A model generated the notes under the pieces. That model was not told where the DNA came from. It made no database searches and saw only the letters and a program-made list of their open reading frames with translations. DNA of 64,000 nt from Sacculina carcini (lineage: Eukaryota > Arthropoda > Thecostraca > Sacculinidae): positions 5,499,664 to 5,563,663 of the forward strand of contig OU696576.1 of assembly GCA_916048095.2 (NCBI GenBank), written 5' to 3'. Of the stretch, positions 23,920 through 38,687 are shown in pieces. Made by a program: the position numbers and the translations under genes. Each line of letters starts with the position of its first letter. Within the stretch, counting starts at the first letter, position 1.

Positions 23920-26900
23920 ATCATATACCTCGCTATCATTTAAACCCACTCTTTATAGATACATTTAATTCGCCCGTCGTGCGGAACAGTTCATAAAATA
24001 TAATTAATATTCAATTAATAAAAAAATTAGTGCAAATTGAAAAAGAAAAACAAACCCACAGGAAAGTTATAGCTAATCTAAAAGTCTAAATGTGAAATTT
24101 ATGTTTCAATTTAGAAAACATGTTTTTCCACAACACTATCAAAACAATGCAACCTTCTGTCATCTCTATAATTCCAGGTTAATGCTTCCGCTAAAACAGC
24201 ATAAGTTGGCATTACATGATATTGCAACCCATATCCTTATGCAACTTATGCTTATGCAACTTGAAATTAAACCAATTAAATTACACAGTTAAATTCAGTA
24301 GTTTACTCTGTTCCCAATAGCATTTTACCCGCCCGTCGTGCGGAACGTTATTGAGGACAATAAAGCCTTTATATTCAGTAGAGTGTAGCATTAATTAAAC
24401 TGTACGCAATAAAACCACACCATCCATGCTTGGAGATAATATGATGCATTCTTAATTGTGATTGGGCTTCAGTGAAATTTAATCGGTGTATATTCCTGTG
24501 TAATCGCAAGTGCGCATAATAGCTGTCAAATTGGCAATATGTCCTTTTGACTTTACACCGCCGTAACTTCCTTCAGATACCCTTTGGAAAATTACAAATT
24601 ATACCGTATTGTAGAAGAAAAGATTTATAGAACGATGGTATAATTTATTTTTATGTGTAACAAATAGTTACTGAGAAATAGTAGAAAAATGAATTAATTT
24701 TAGTCGCCCGGTGTTCAAGTGTAATTTTGGATGTATTTGAGAATTTTGCCAATTTTACACGTTTTTTGTATCATTTGTGGGTATAAATTATAGCTTATCT
24801 TGTAGAACACAAAATTCTCTACACAGTAGTATATTCCTGTGTAATCGCAAGTGCGTAAATTGTGATTGGACTTCAGTGAAATTTAATCAGTGTATATTCA
24901 TGTGTAATCGCAAGTATACGCATAATAGCTGTCAAATTGGCAACATGACATTTTGACTTTACACCGGCGTAACTTCCTTCAGATACACTTTGGAAAATTA
25001 ATAATTATACCGTACTGTAGGAAAAAAAATTTCTAGCACGATGGTATAATTAATTTTAATGTATGACAAATAGTTCCTGAGAAATGGGTATAAAAATGAA
25101 TAAATTGTAGTCACCCGGTGTTCAAGTGTCATTTTGGATGTATTTGAGAATTTTGCCAATTTTACACGTTTTTTGTATCATTTGTGGGTATAAATTACAC
25201 CTTTTCTTGTAGAACACAAAATTCTCTACACAGTAGTATATTCCTGTGTAATCGCAAGTGCGCATAATAGCTGTCAAATTGGCAATATGTCCTTTTGACT
25301 TTACACCGCCGTCACTTCCTTCAGATACACTTTGGAAAATTAAGAATTATACCGCATTTTAAAAAATACAATTTCCAGCACGATGATATAATTTATTTTA
25401 ATGTGTGATAAATAGTTCCTGAGAAATAGGTAGAAAAATGAATTAATTTAGGCGCCCGGTGATCAAGTGTAATTTTGGATGTATTTGACAATTTTGCCAA
25501 TTTTACACATTTTTTGTATCATTTGTGGGTATAAATTATAACTTTTCTTGTAGAACACAAAATTATCTACACAATAGTATAATTTTTATAGCTGTACCAT
25601 TGCTGGTTTATGAGGAATAGATAGGGGAATATTTACCAAAACATTCACGGTTTCCAGTGCTAATTTTGCATTTTTGACTTTGTCATTTTGACTTCACACC
25701 GCCGTAACTTTTTTTTAATACACTTTGGAAAATTAAAAATTATACCGTGTTGTAGCAAACAAAATTCCCAGCATGATGGTATTATTTATTTAGTTGTGTG
25801 ATAATTAGTTTTTGATACATAGAGAAAAAAGTATAGAAAATCGGACGCGTGGAGTATAAATATAATTTTGAATATAGATTGAAATTTTGTCATGTTTACA
25901 TCTTTTATGTTCTATTTTTGGATATGAATTATAACCTATCTTGTAGAACAGAAAATTCTCTACACAGTGGTATAATCTGTTTGGCTGTACCATTTCTGGT
26001 TTATGAGGAGTAGATGGCAGAGCATTGACCACAATTTTCGCATTTTTCAGGGTTCATTTTGTCTTTTCACCGCTATAACGTTTTTTGATTTCATTTTTGA
26101 AATTTAAAACTTAATTTAAAGTGTAGACAAGAAAATTTCCAACGTGATGGTATACATTGTTAGCGGGTAGGCTGAGTGGTGGCCGAATAATAGCTGATAG
26201 AAAATGGACCAAGGAGGGTCGAACAGACACACAGACAGACAGACAGATACACACACAGACACACAGAGGATCTCTTTTATATATATAGATATAGCATTAA
26301 AACCGCATTAAAACCCGCCCGTTGTGCGGAAAAATTCATAAAAATATTACAAATTAAAAATAAATAAGGCAAACTCATGAAGACCTTAATCAATTAAAAA
26401 GTCTAAATTTCATTATTTTTAATTTTATTTTGACAAAATATTTTCACTCAACCCGCCTCATATTTAAACCCGCCCGACGTGAGGAAAAATTCAGAACTCG
26501 AACACCATCCGTTCTGGTTCTTGAAGTCAAATCCATTAGTTTTGTATATGAATTCATTCTATACGGTGAAATTGAACGTTTTATTGCTGCCCGCGGGACA
26601 TTTTTATTTCATAAAAATGAGCCATCGCTTCGTTTGCGTTTGAAGCCCCTGATAATTGAACCAGCGAACCATGAGCCAGCGCAATTATGTCACCTCATAT
26701 TCAAGCATACATACACAGACAGACAGATAATTTCTTCTTTATGTATATATATAGCATTAAAACCCGCCCGTTGTGCGGAGCAATTCATAACATGAAATTC
26801 ATATTCAATTCATAAAAAATATGGAAAAATAAAAATGAAATAGGGTACACTCATAAAAATATTAATCAATTGAAAATTATAAGTTAAATTATTTTTATTT

Positions 26901-27611
26901 CGACACAATATTTCCCCTCAGTCCGCCTGAGTCATTTTTAAACCCGCCCGTCGTGCTGAATAATTCAGAACTCGAACACGATCCGTTCTGCATCTTGAAG
27001 TCAAATCCATTGGTTTTGTGTATGGATTAATTCTACAGGGAAAATTGAACGTTCTATTGTCTATAGTTGCTGCCCGCGGAACATTTTTATTTAAAAAAAA
27101 AAACTTTTTTTAAATGAACCATTTGAAAAAATGATCTAAAAACACTTTTTTAAACCCACCCGTCGTGCGGAACAATTCATACAATAAAATTCATATCAAA
27201 TCCATAAAATATAATGAATACAAATTGAAAAGCAAAAAATGTAACCTATAAATATCTTAACCAATAGAAAAGTCTAAATGTGAATATTTTTGTTCTTATT
27301 TTGACAAATATTATCCCTCAACCCGCCTGATATAATTTTACACCATTATCATATTATCTCATAATTCCCGGTTAATGCTTCCACTAATGCATCATATTCA
27401 TACAGTTGTTATTTTTTGGATTACATCGATAATGCAGCCCTTGATATTACAGCCGATATTATATTATGCAATCTATATTCTGCTACGTATTATTCCTAAT
27501 ACATATATCATCAGATCGCAAAATATATTTAAAGGTTCACATCATTCTCCAAAATCATTTGCTTAAGAGCTATTCTACTTTTATCGCTAGAATATTTACT
27601 GCTAGCAAAAT
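23920..27611 (+). repeat. Array unit 7, standard form (3692 bp)
   Basis: It combines marker 1 = C with the TA insertion at marker 2 (near 24916), a combination otherwise seen only in unit 13. It has marker 3 = TTAAAT (near 26884) and a private GGTATACATTG near 26152. Confidence 0.92.
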
Positions 27612-30600
27612 ATCATATACCTCGCTATCATTTAAACCCACTCTTTATAGATACATTTAATTCGCCCGTCGTGCGGAACAGTTCATAAAATATAATTAAT
27701 ATTCAATTAATAAAAAAATTAGTGCAAATTGAAAAAGAAAAACAAACCCACAGGAAAGTTATAGCTAATCTAAAAGTCTAAATGTGAAATTTATGTTTCA
27801 ATTTAGAAAACATGTTTTTCCACAACACTATCAAAACAATGCAACCTTCTGTCATCTCTATAATTCCAGGTTAATGCTTCCGCTAAAACAGCATAAGTTG
27901 GCATTACATGATATTGCAACCCATATCCTTATGCAACTTATGCTTATGCAACTTGAAATTAAACCAATTAAATTACACAGTTAAATTCAGTAGTTTACTT
28001 TGTTCCCAATAGCATTTTACCCGCCCGTCGTGCGGAACGTTATTGAGGACAATAAAGCCTTTATATTCAGTAGAGTGTAGCATTAATTAAACTGTACGCA
28101 ATAAAACCACACCATCCATGCTTGGAGATAATATGATGCATTCTTAATTGTGATTGGGCTTCAGTGAAATTTAATCGGTGTATATTCCTGTGTAATCGCA
28201 AGTGCGCATAATAGCTGTCAAATTGGCAATATGTCCTTTTGACTTTACACCGCCGTAACTTCCTTCAGATACCCTTTGGAAAATTACAAATTATACCGTA
28301 TTGTAGAAGAAAAGATTTATAGAACGATGGTATAATTTATTTTTATGTGTAACAAATAGTTACTGAGAAATAGTAGAAAAATGAATTAATTTTAGTCGCC
28401 CGGTGTTCAAGTGTAATTTTGGATGTATTTGAGAATTTTGCCAATTTTACACGTTTTTTGTATCATTTGTGGGTATAAATTATAGCTTATCTTGTAGAAC
28501 ACAAAATTCTCTACACAGTAGTATATTCCTGTGTAATCGCAAGTGCGTAAATTGTGATTGGACTTCAGTGAAATTTAATCAGTGTATATTCATGTGTAAT
28601 CGCAAGTATACGCATAATAGCTGTCAAATTGGCAACATGACATTTTGACTTTACACCGGCGTAACTTCCTTCAGATACACTTTGGAAAATTAATAATTAT
28701 ACCGTACTGTAGGAAAAAAAATTTCTAGCACGATGGTATAATTAATTTTAATGTATGACAAATAGTTCCTGAGAAATGGGTATAAAAATGAATAAATTGT
28801 AGTCACCCGGTGTTCAAGTGTCATTTTGGATGTATTTGAGAATTTTGCCAATTTTACACGTTTTTTGTATCATTTGTGGGTATAAATTACACCTTTTCTT
28901 GTAGAACACAAAATTCTCTACACAGTAGTATATTCCTGTGTAATCGCAAGTGCGCATAATAGCTGTCAAATTGGCAATATGTCCTTTTGACTTTACACCG
29001 CCGTCACTTCCTTCAGATACACTTTGGAAAATTAAGAATTATACCGCATTTTAAAAAATACAATTTCCAGCACGATGATATAATTTATTTTAATGTGTGA
29101 TAAATAGTTCCTGAGAAATAGGTAGAAAAATGAATTAATTTAGGCGCCCGGTGATCAAGTGTAATTTTGGATGTATTTGACAATTTTGCCAATTTTACAC
29201 ATTTTTTGTATCATTTGTGGGTATAAATTATAACTTTTCTTGTAGAACACAAAATTATCTACACAATAGTATAATTTTTATAGCTGTACCATTGCTGGTT
29301 TATGAGGAATAGATAGGGGAATATTTACCAAAACATTCACGGTTTCCAGTGCTAATTTTGCATTTTTGACTTTGTCATTTTGACTTCACACCGCCGTAAC
29401 TTTTTTTTAATACACTTTGGAAAATTAAAAATTATACCGTGTTGTAGCAAACAAAATTCCCAGCATGATGGTATTATTTATTTAGTTGTGTGATAATTAG
29501 TTTTTGATACATAGAGAAAAAAGTATAGAAAATCGGACGCGTGGAGTATAAATATAATTTTGAATATAGATTGAAATTTTGTCATGTTTACATCTTTTAT
29601 GTTCTATTTTTGGATATGAATTATAACCTATCTTGTAGAACAGAAAATTCTCTACACAGTGGTATAATCTGTTTGGCTGTACCATTTCTGGTTTATGAGG
29701 AGTAGATGGCAGAGCATTGACCACAATTTTCGCATTTTTCAGGGTTCATTTTGTCTTTTCACCGCTATAACGTTTTTTGATTTCATTTTTGAAATTTAAA
29801 ACTTAATTTAAAGTGTAGACAAGAAAATTTCCAACGTGATGGTATAAATTGTTAGCGGGTAGGCTGAGTGGTGGCCGAATAATAGCTGATAGAAAATGGA
29901 CCAAGGAGGGTCGAACAGACACACAGACAGACAGACAGATACACACACAGACACACAGAGGATCTCTTTTATATATATAGATATAGCATTAAAACCGCAT
30001 TAAAACCCGCCCGTTGTGCGGAAAAATTCATAAAAATATTACAAATTAAAAATAAATAAGGCAAACTCATGAAGACCTTAATCAATTAAAAAGTCTAAAT
30101 TTCATTATTTTTAATTTTATTTTGACAAAATATTTTCACTCAACCCGCCTCATATTTAAACCCGCCCGACGTGAGGAAAAATTCAGAACTCGAACACCAT
30201 CCGTTCTGGTTCTTGAAGTCAAATCCATTAGTTTTGTATATGAATTCATTCTATACGGTGAAATTGAACGTTTTATTGCTGCCCGCGGGACATTTTTATT
30301 TCATAAAAATGAGCCATCGCTTCGTTTGCGTTTGAAGCCCCTGATAATTGAACCAGCGAACCATGAGCCAGCGCAATTATGTCACCTCATATTCAAGCAT
30401 ACATACACAGACAGACAGATAATTTCTTCTTTATGTATATATATAGCATTAAAACCCGCCCGTTGTGCGGAGCAATTCATAACATGAAATTCATATTCAA
30501 TTCATAAAAAATATGGAAAAATAAAAATGAAATAGGGTACACTCATAAAAATATTAATCAATTGAAAATTATAAGTTTAATTATTTTTATTTCGACACAA

Positions 30601-31304
30601 TATTTCCCCTCAGTCCGCCTGAGTCATTTTTAAACCCGCCCGTCGTGCTGAATAATTCAGAACTCGAACACGATCCGTTCTGCATCTTGAAGTCAAATCC
30701 ATTGGTTTTGTGTATGGATTAATTCTACAGGGAAAATTGAACGTTCTATTGTCTATAGTTGCTGCCCGCGGAACATTTTTATTTTAAAAAAAAAAACTTT
30801 TTTTAAATGAACCATTTGAAAAAATGATCTAAAAACACTTTTTTAAACCCACCCGTCGTGCGGAACAATTCATACAATAAAATTCATATCAAATCCATAA
30901 AATATAATGAATACAAATTGAAAAGCAAAAAATGTAACCTATAAATATCTTAACCAATAGAAAAGTCTAAATGTGAATATTTTTGTTCTTATTTTGACAA
31001 ATATTATCCCTCAACCCGCCTGATATAATTTTACACCATTATCATATTATCTCATAATTCCCGGTTAATGCTTCCACTAATGCATCATATTCATACAGTT
31101 GTTATTTTTTGGATTACATCGATAATGCAGCCCTTGATATTACAGCCGATATTATATTATGCAATCTATATTCTGCTACGTATTATTCCTAATACATATA
31201 TCATCAGATCGCAAAATATATTTAAAGGTTCACATCATTCTCCAAAATCATTTGCTTAAGAGCTATTCTACTTTTATCGCTAGAATATTTACTGCTAGCA
31301 AAAT
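27612..31304 (+). repeat. Array unit 8, standard form (3693 bp)
   Basis: It has standard module order. Marker 1 is T and marker 2 has TA (near 28608), the same haplotype as units 3, 12 and 14. Confidence 0.92.
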
Positions 31305-34300
31305 ATCATATACCTCGCTATCATTTAAACCCACTCTTTATAGATACATTTAATTCGCCCGTCGTGCGGAACAGTTCATAAAATATAATTAATATTCAAT
31401 TAATAAAAAAATTAGTGCAAATTGAAAAAGAAAAACAAACCCACAGGAAAGTTATAGCTAATCTAAAAGTCTAAATGTGAAATTTATGTTTCAATTTAGA
31501 AAACATGTTTTTCCACAACACTATCAAAACAATGCAACCTTCTGTCATCTCTATAATTCCAGGTTAATGCTTCCGCTAAAACAGCATAAGTTGGCATTAC
31601 ATGATATTGCAACCCATATCCTTATGCAACTTATGCTTATGCAACTTGAAATTAAACCAATTAAATTACACAGTCAAATTCAGTAGTTTACTTTGTTCCC
31701 AATAGCATTTTACCCGCCCGTCGTGCGGAACGTTATTGAGGACAATAAAGCCTTTATATTCAGTAGAGTGTAGCATTAATTAAACTGTACGCAATAAAAC
31801 CACACCATCCATGCTTGGAGATAATATGATGCATTCTTAATTGTGATTGGGCTTCAGTGAAATTTAATCGGTGTATATTCCTGTGTAATCGCAAGTGCGC
31901 ATAATAGCTGTCAAATTGGCAATATGTCCTTTTGACTTTACACCGCCGTAACTTCCTTCAGATACCCTTTGGAAAATTACAAATTATACCGTATTGTAGA
32001 AGAAAAGATTTATAGAACGATGGTATAATTTATTTTTATGTGTAACAAATAGTTACTGAGAAATAGTAGAAAAATGAATTAATTTTAGTCGCCCGGTGTT
32101 CAAGTGTAATTTTGGATGTATTTGAGAATTTTGCCAATTTTACACGTTTTTTGTATCATTTGTGGGTATAAATTATAGCTTATCTTGTAGAACACAAAAT
32201 TCTCTACACAGTAGTATATTCCTGTGTAATCGCAAGTGCGTAAATTATGATTGGACTTCAGTGAAATTAAATCAGTGTATATTCATGTGTAATCGCAAGT
32301 GCGCATAATAGCTGTCAAATTGGCAACATGACAATTTGACTTTACACCGCCGTAACTTCCTTCAGATACACTTTGGAAAATTAATAATTATACCGTACTG
32401 TAGGAAAAAAAATTTCTAGCACGATGGTATAATTAATTTTAATGTATGACAAATAGTTCCTGAGAAATGGGTATAAAAATGAATAAATTGTAGTCACCCG
32501 GTGTTCAAGTGTCATTTTGGATGTATTTGAGAATTTTGCCAATTTTACACGTTTTTTGTATCATTTGTGGGTATAAATTACACCTTTTCTTGTAGAACAC
32601 AAAATTCTCTACACAGTAGTATATTCCTGTGTAATCGCAAGTGCGCATAATAGCTGTCAAATTGGCAATATGTCCTTTTGACTTTACACCGCCGTCACTT
32701 CCTTCAGATACACTTTGGAAAATTAAGAATTATACCGCATTTTAAAAAATACAATTTCCAGCACGATGATATAATTTATTTTAATGTGTGATAAATAGTT
32801 CCTGAGAAATAGGTAGAAAAATGAATTAATTTAGGCGCCCGGTGATCAAGTGTAATTTTGGATGTATTTGACAATTTTGCCAATTTTACACATTTTTTGT
32901 ATCATTTGTGGGTATAAATTATAACTTTTCTTGTAGAACACAAAATTATCTACACAATAGTATAATTTTTATAGCTGTACCATTGCTGGTTTATGAGGAA
33001 TAGATAGGGGAATATTTACCAAAACATTCACGGTTTCCAGTGCTAATTTTGCATTTTTGACTTTGTCATTTTGACTTCACACCGCCGTAACTTTTTTTTA
33101 ATACACTTTGGAAAATTAAAAATTATACCGTGTTGTAGCAAACAAAATTCCCAGCATGATGGTATTATTTATTTAGTTGTGTGATAATTAGTTTTTGATA
33201 CATAGAGAAAAAAGTATAGAAAATCGGACGCGTGGAGTATAAATATATTTTTGAATATAGATTGAAATTTTGTCATGTTTACATCTTTTATGTTCTATTT
33301 TTGGATATGAATTATAACCTATCTTGTAGAACAGAAAATTCTCTACACAGTGGTATAATCTGTTTGGCTGTACCATTTCTGGTTTATGAGGAGTAGATGG
33401 CAGAGCATTGACCACAATTTTCGCATTTTTCAGGGTTCATTTTGTCTTTTCACCGCTATAACGTTTTTTGATTTCATTTTTGAAATTTAAAACTTAATTT
33501 AAAGTGTAGACAAGAAAATTTCCAACGTGATGGTATAAATTGTTAGCGGGTAGGCTGAGTGGTGGCCGAATAATAGCTGATAGAAAATGGACCAAGGAGG
33601 GTCGAACAGACACACAGACAGACAGACAGATACACACACAGACACACAGAGGATCTCTTTTATATATATAGATATAGCATTAAAACCGCATTAAAACCCG
33701 CCCGTTGTGCGGAAAAATTCATAAAAATATTACAAATTAAAAATAAATAAGGCAAACTCATGAAGACCTTAATCAATTAAAAAGTCTAAATTTCATTATT
33801 TTTAATTTTATTTTGACAAAATATTTTCACTCAACCCGCCTCATATTTAAACCCGCCCGACGTGAGGAAAAATTCAGAACTCGAACACCATCCGTTCTGG
33901 TTCTTGAAGTCAAATCCATTAGTTTTGTATATGAATTCATTCTATACGGTGAAATTGAACGTTTTATTGCTGCCCGCGGGACATTTTTATTTCATAAAAA
34001 TGAGCCATCGCTTCGTTTGCGTTTGAAGCCCCTGATAATTGAACCAGCGAACCATGAGCCAGCGCAATTATGTCACCTCATATTCAAGCATACATACACA
34101 GACAGACAGATAATTTCTTCTTTATGTATATATATAGCATTAAAACCCGCCCGTTGTGCGGAGCAATTCATAACATGAAATTCATATTCAATTCATAAAA
34201 AATATGGAAAAATAAAAATGAAATAGGGTACACTCATAAAAATATTAATCAATTGAAAATTATAAGTTAAATTATTTTTATTTCGACACAATATTTCCCC

Positions 34301-34996
34301 TCAGTCCGCCTGAGTCATTTTTAAACCCGCCCGTCGTGCTGAATAATTCAGAACTCGAACACGATCCGTTCTGCATCTTGAAGTCAAATCCATTGGTTTT
34401 GTGTATGGATTAATTCTACAGGGAAAATTGAACGTTCTATTGTCTATAGTTGCTGCCCGCGGAACATTTTTATTTTAAAAAAAAAAACCTTTTTTTAAAT
34501 GAACCATTTGAAAAAATGATCTAAAAACACTTTTTTAAACCCACCCGTCGTGCGGAACAATTCATACAATAAAATTCATATCAAATCCATAAAATATAAT
34601 GAATACAAATTGAAAAGCAAAAAATGTAACCTATAAATATCTTAACCAATAGAAAAGTCTAAATGTGAATATTTCTGTTCTTATTTTGACAAATATTATC
34701 CCTCAACCCGCCTGATATAATTTTACACCATTATCATATTATCTCATAATTCCCGGTTAATGCTTCCACTAATGCATCATATTCATACAGTTGTTATTTT
34801 TTGGATTACATCGATAATGCAGCCCTTGATATTACAGCCGATATTATATTATGCAATCTATATTCTGCTACGTATTATTCCTAATACATATATCATCAGA
34901 TCGCAAAATATATTTAAAGGTTCACATCATTCTCCAAAATCATTTGCTTAAGAGCTATTCTACTTTTATCGCTAGAATATTTACTGCTAGCAAAAT
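31305..34996 (+). repeat. Array unit 9, standard form with a converted patch (3692 bp)
   Basis: Over 32247-32350 it carries at least five variants found together at 50941-51048 in unit 13 and in no other standard unit; both sides return to the standard sequence. It also has marker 3 = TTAAAT (near 34267), a private T-to-C near 31674 that lengthens a chance reading frame, and ATTTCTGTTC near 34673. Confidence 0.92.
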
Positions 34997-37900
34997 ATCA
35001 TATACCTCGCTATCATTTAAACCCACTCTTTATAGATACATTTAATTCGCCCGTCGTGCGGAACAGTTCATAAAATATAATTAATATTCAATTAATAAAA
35101 AAATTAGTGCAAATTGAAAAAGAAAAACAAACCCACAGGAAAGTTATAGCTAATCTAAAAGTCTAAATGTGAAATTTATGTTTCAATTTAGAAAACATGT
35201 TTTTCCACAACACTATCAAAACAATGCAACCTTCTGTCATCTCTATAATTCCAGGTTAATGCTTCCGCTAAAACAGCATAAGTTGGCATTACATGATATT
35301 GCAACCCATATCCTTATGCAACTTATGCTTATGCAACTTGAAATTAAACCAATTAAATTACACAGTTAAATTCAGTAGTTTACTTTGTTCCCAATAGCAT
35401 TTTACCCGCCCGTCGTGCGGAACGTTATTGAGGACAATAAAGCCTTTATATTCAGTAGAGTGTAGCATTAATTAAACTGTACGCAATAAAACCACACCAT
35501 CCATGCTTGGAGATAATATGATGCATTCTTAATTGTGATTGGGCTTCAGTGAAATTTAATCGGTGTATATTCCTGTGTAATCGCAAGTGCGCATAATAGC
35601 TGTCAAATTGGCAATATGTCCTTTTGACTTTACACCGCCGTAACTTCCTTCAGATACCCTTTGGAAAATTACAAATTATACCGTATTGTAGAAGAAAAGA
35701 TTTATAGAACGATGGTATAATTTATTTTTATGTGTAACAAATAGTTACTGAGAAATAGTAGAAAAATGAATTAATTTTAGTCGCCCGGTGTTCAAGTGTA
35801 ATTTTGGATGTATTTGAGAATTTTGCCAATTTTACACGTTTTTTGTATCATTTGTGGGTATAAATTATAGCTTATCTTGTAGAACACAAAATTCTCTACA
35901 CAGTAGTATATTCCTGTGTAATCGCAAGTGCGTAAATTGTGATTGGACTTCAGTGAAATTTAATCAGTGTATATTCATGTGTAATCGCAAGTACGCATAA
36001 TAGCTGTCAAATTGGCAACATGACATTTTGACTTTACACCGGCGTAACTTCCTTCAGATACACTTTGGAAAATTAATAATTATACCGTACTGTAGGAAAA
36101 AAAATTTCTAGCACGATGGTATAATTAATTTTAATGTATGACAAATAGTTCCTGAGAAATGGGTATAAAAATGAATAAATTGTAGTCACCCGGTGTTCAA
36201 GTGTCATTTTGGATGTATTTGAGAATTTTGCCAATTTTACACGTTTTTTGTATCATTTGTGGGTATAAATTACACCTTTTCTTGTAGAACACAAAATTCT
36301 CTACACAGTAGTATATTCCTGTGTAATCGCAAGTGCGCATAATAGCTGTCAAATTGGCAATATGTCCTTTTGACTTTACACCGCCGTCACTTCCTTCAGA
36401 TACACTTTGGAAAATTAAGAATTATACCGCATTTTAAAAAATACAATTTCCAGCACGATGATATAATTTATTTTAATGTGTGATAAATAGTTCCTGAGAA
36501 ATAGGTAGAAAAATGAATTAATTTAGGCGCCCGGTGATCAAGTGTAATTTTGGATGTATTTGACAATTTTGCCAATTTTACACATTTTTTGTATCATTTG
36601 TGGGTATAAATTATAACTTTTCTTGTAGAACACAAAATTATCTACACAATAGTATAATTTTTATAGCTGTACCATTGCTGGTTTATGAGGAATAGATAGG
36701 GGAATATTTACCAAAACATTCACGGTTTCCAGTGCTAATTTTGCATTTTTGACTTTGTCATTTTGACTTCACACCGCCGTAACTTTTTTTTAATACACTT
36801 TGGAAAATTAAAAATTATACCGTGTTGTAGCAAACAAAATTCCCAGCATGATGGTATTATTTATTTAGTTGTGTGATAATTAGTTTTTGATACATAGAGA
36901 AAAAAGTATAGAAAATCGGACGCGTGGAGTATAAATATAATTTTGAATATAGATTGAAATTTTGTCATGTTTACATCTTTTATGTTCTATTTTTGGATAT
37001 GAATTATAACCTATCTTGTAGAACAGAAAATTCTCTACACAGTGGTATAATCTGTTTGGCTGTACCATTTCTGGTTTATGAGGAGTAGATGGCAGAGCAT
37101 TGACCACAATTTTCGCATTTTTCAGGGTTCATTTTGTCTTTTCACCGCTATAACGTTTCTTGATTTCATTTTTGAAATTTAAAACTTAATTTAAAGTGTA
37201 GACAAGAAAATTTCCAACGTGATGGTATAAATTGTTAGCGGGTAGGCTGAGTGGTGGCCGAATAATAGCTGATAGAAAATGGACCAAGGAGGGTCGAACA
37301 GACACACAGACAGACAGACAGATACACACACAGACACACAGAGGATCTCTTTTATATATATAGATATATCATTAAAACCGCATTAAAACCCGCCCGTTGT
37401 GCGGAAAAATTCATAAAAATATTACAAATTAAAAATAAATAAGGCAAACTCATGAAGACCTTAATCAATTAAAAAGTCTAAATTTCATTATTTTTAATTT
37501 TATTTTGACAAAATATTTTCACTCAACCCGCCTCATATTTAAACCCGCCCGACGTGAGGAAAAATTCAGAACTCGAACACCATCCGTTCTGGTTCTTGAA
37601 GTCAAATCCATTAGTTTTGTATATGAATTCATTCTATACGGTGAAATTGAACGTTTTATTGCTGCCCGCGGGACATTTTTATTTCATAAAAATGAGCCAT
37701 CGCTTCGTTTGCGTTTGAAGCCCCTGATAATTGAACCAGCGAACCATGAGCCAGCGCAATTATGTCACCTCATATTCAAGCATACATACACAGACAGACA
37801 GATAATTTCTTCTTTATGTATATATATAGCATTAAAACCCGCCCGTTGTGCGGAGCAATTCATAACATGAAATTCATATTCAATTCATAAAAAATATGGA

Positions 37901-38687
37901 AAAATAAAAATGAAATAGGGTACACTCATAAAAATATTAATCAATTGAAAATTATAAGTTTAATTATTTTTATTTCGACACAATATTTCCCCTCAGTCCG
38001 CCTGAGTCATTTTTAAACCCGCCCGTCGTGCTGAATAATTCAGAACTCGAACACGATCCGTTCTGCATCTTGAAGTCAAATCCATTGGTTTTGTGTATGG
38101 ATTAATTCTACAGGGAAAATTGAACGTTCTATTGTCTATAGTTGCTGCCCGCGGAACATTTTTATTTTAAAAAAAAAACCTTTTTTTAAATGAACCATTT
38201 GAAAAAATGATCTAAAAACACTTTTTTAAACCCACCCGTCGTGCGGAACAATTCATACAATAAAATTCATATCAAATCCATAAAATATAATGAATACAAA
38301 TTGAAAAGCAAAAAATGTAACCTATAAATATCTTAACCAATAGAAAAGTCTAAATGTGAATATTTTTGTTCTTATTTTGACAAATATTATCCCTCAACCC
38401 GCCTGATATAATTTTACACCATTATCATATTATCTCATAATTCCCGGTTAATGCTTCCACTAATGCATCATATTCATACAGTTGTTATTTTTTGGATTAC
38501 ATCGATAATGCAGCCCTTGATATTACAGCCGATATTATATTATGCAATCTATATTCTGCTACGTATTATTCCTAATACATATATCATCAGATCGCAAAAT
38601 ATATTTAAAGGTTCACATCATTCTCCAAAATCATTTGCTTAAGAGCTATTCTACTTTTATCGCTAGAATATTTACTGCTAGCAAAAT
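34997..38687 (+). repeat. Array unit 10, standard form (3691 bp)
   Basis: Marker 1 is T and marker 2 lacks TA. It shares GATATATCATTAAAACC (near 37364) only with unit 11, where other units read TATAGCATT. A private T-to-C lies near 37159. Confidence 0.92.
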
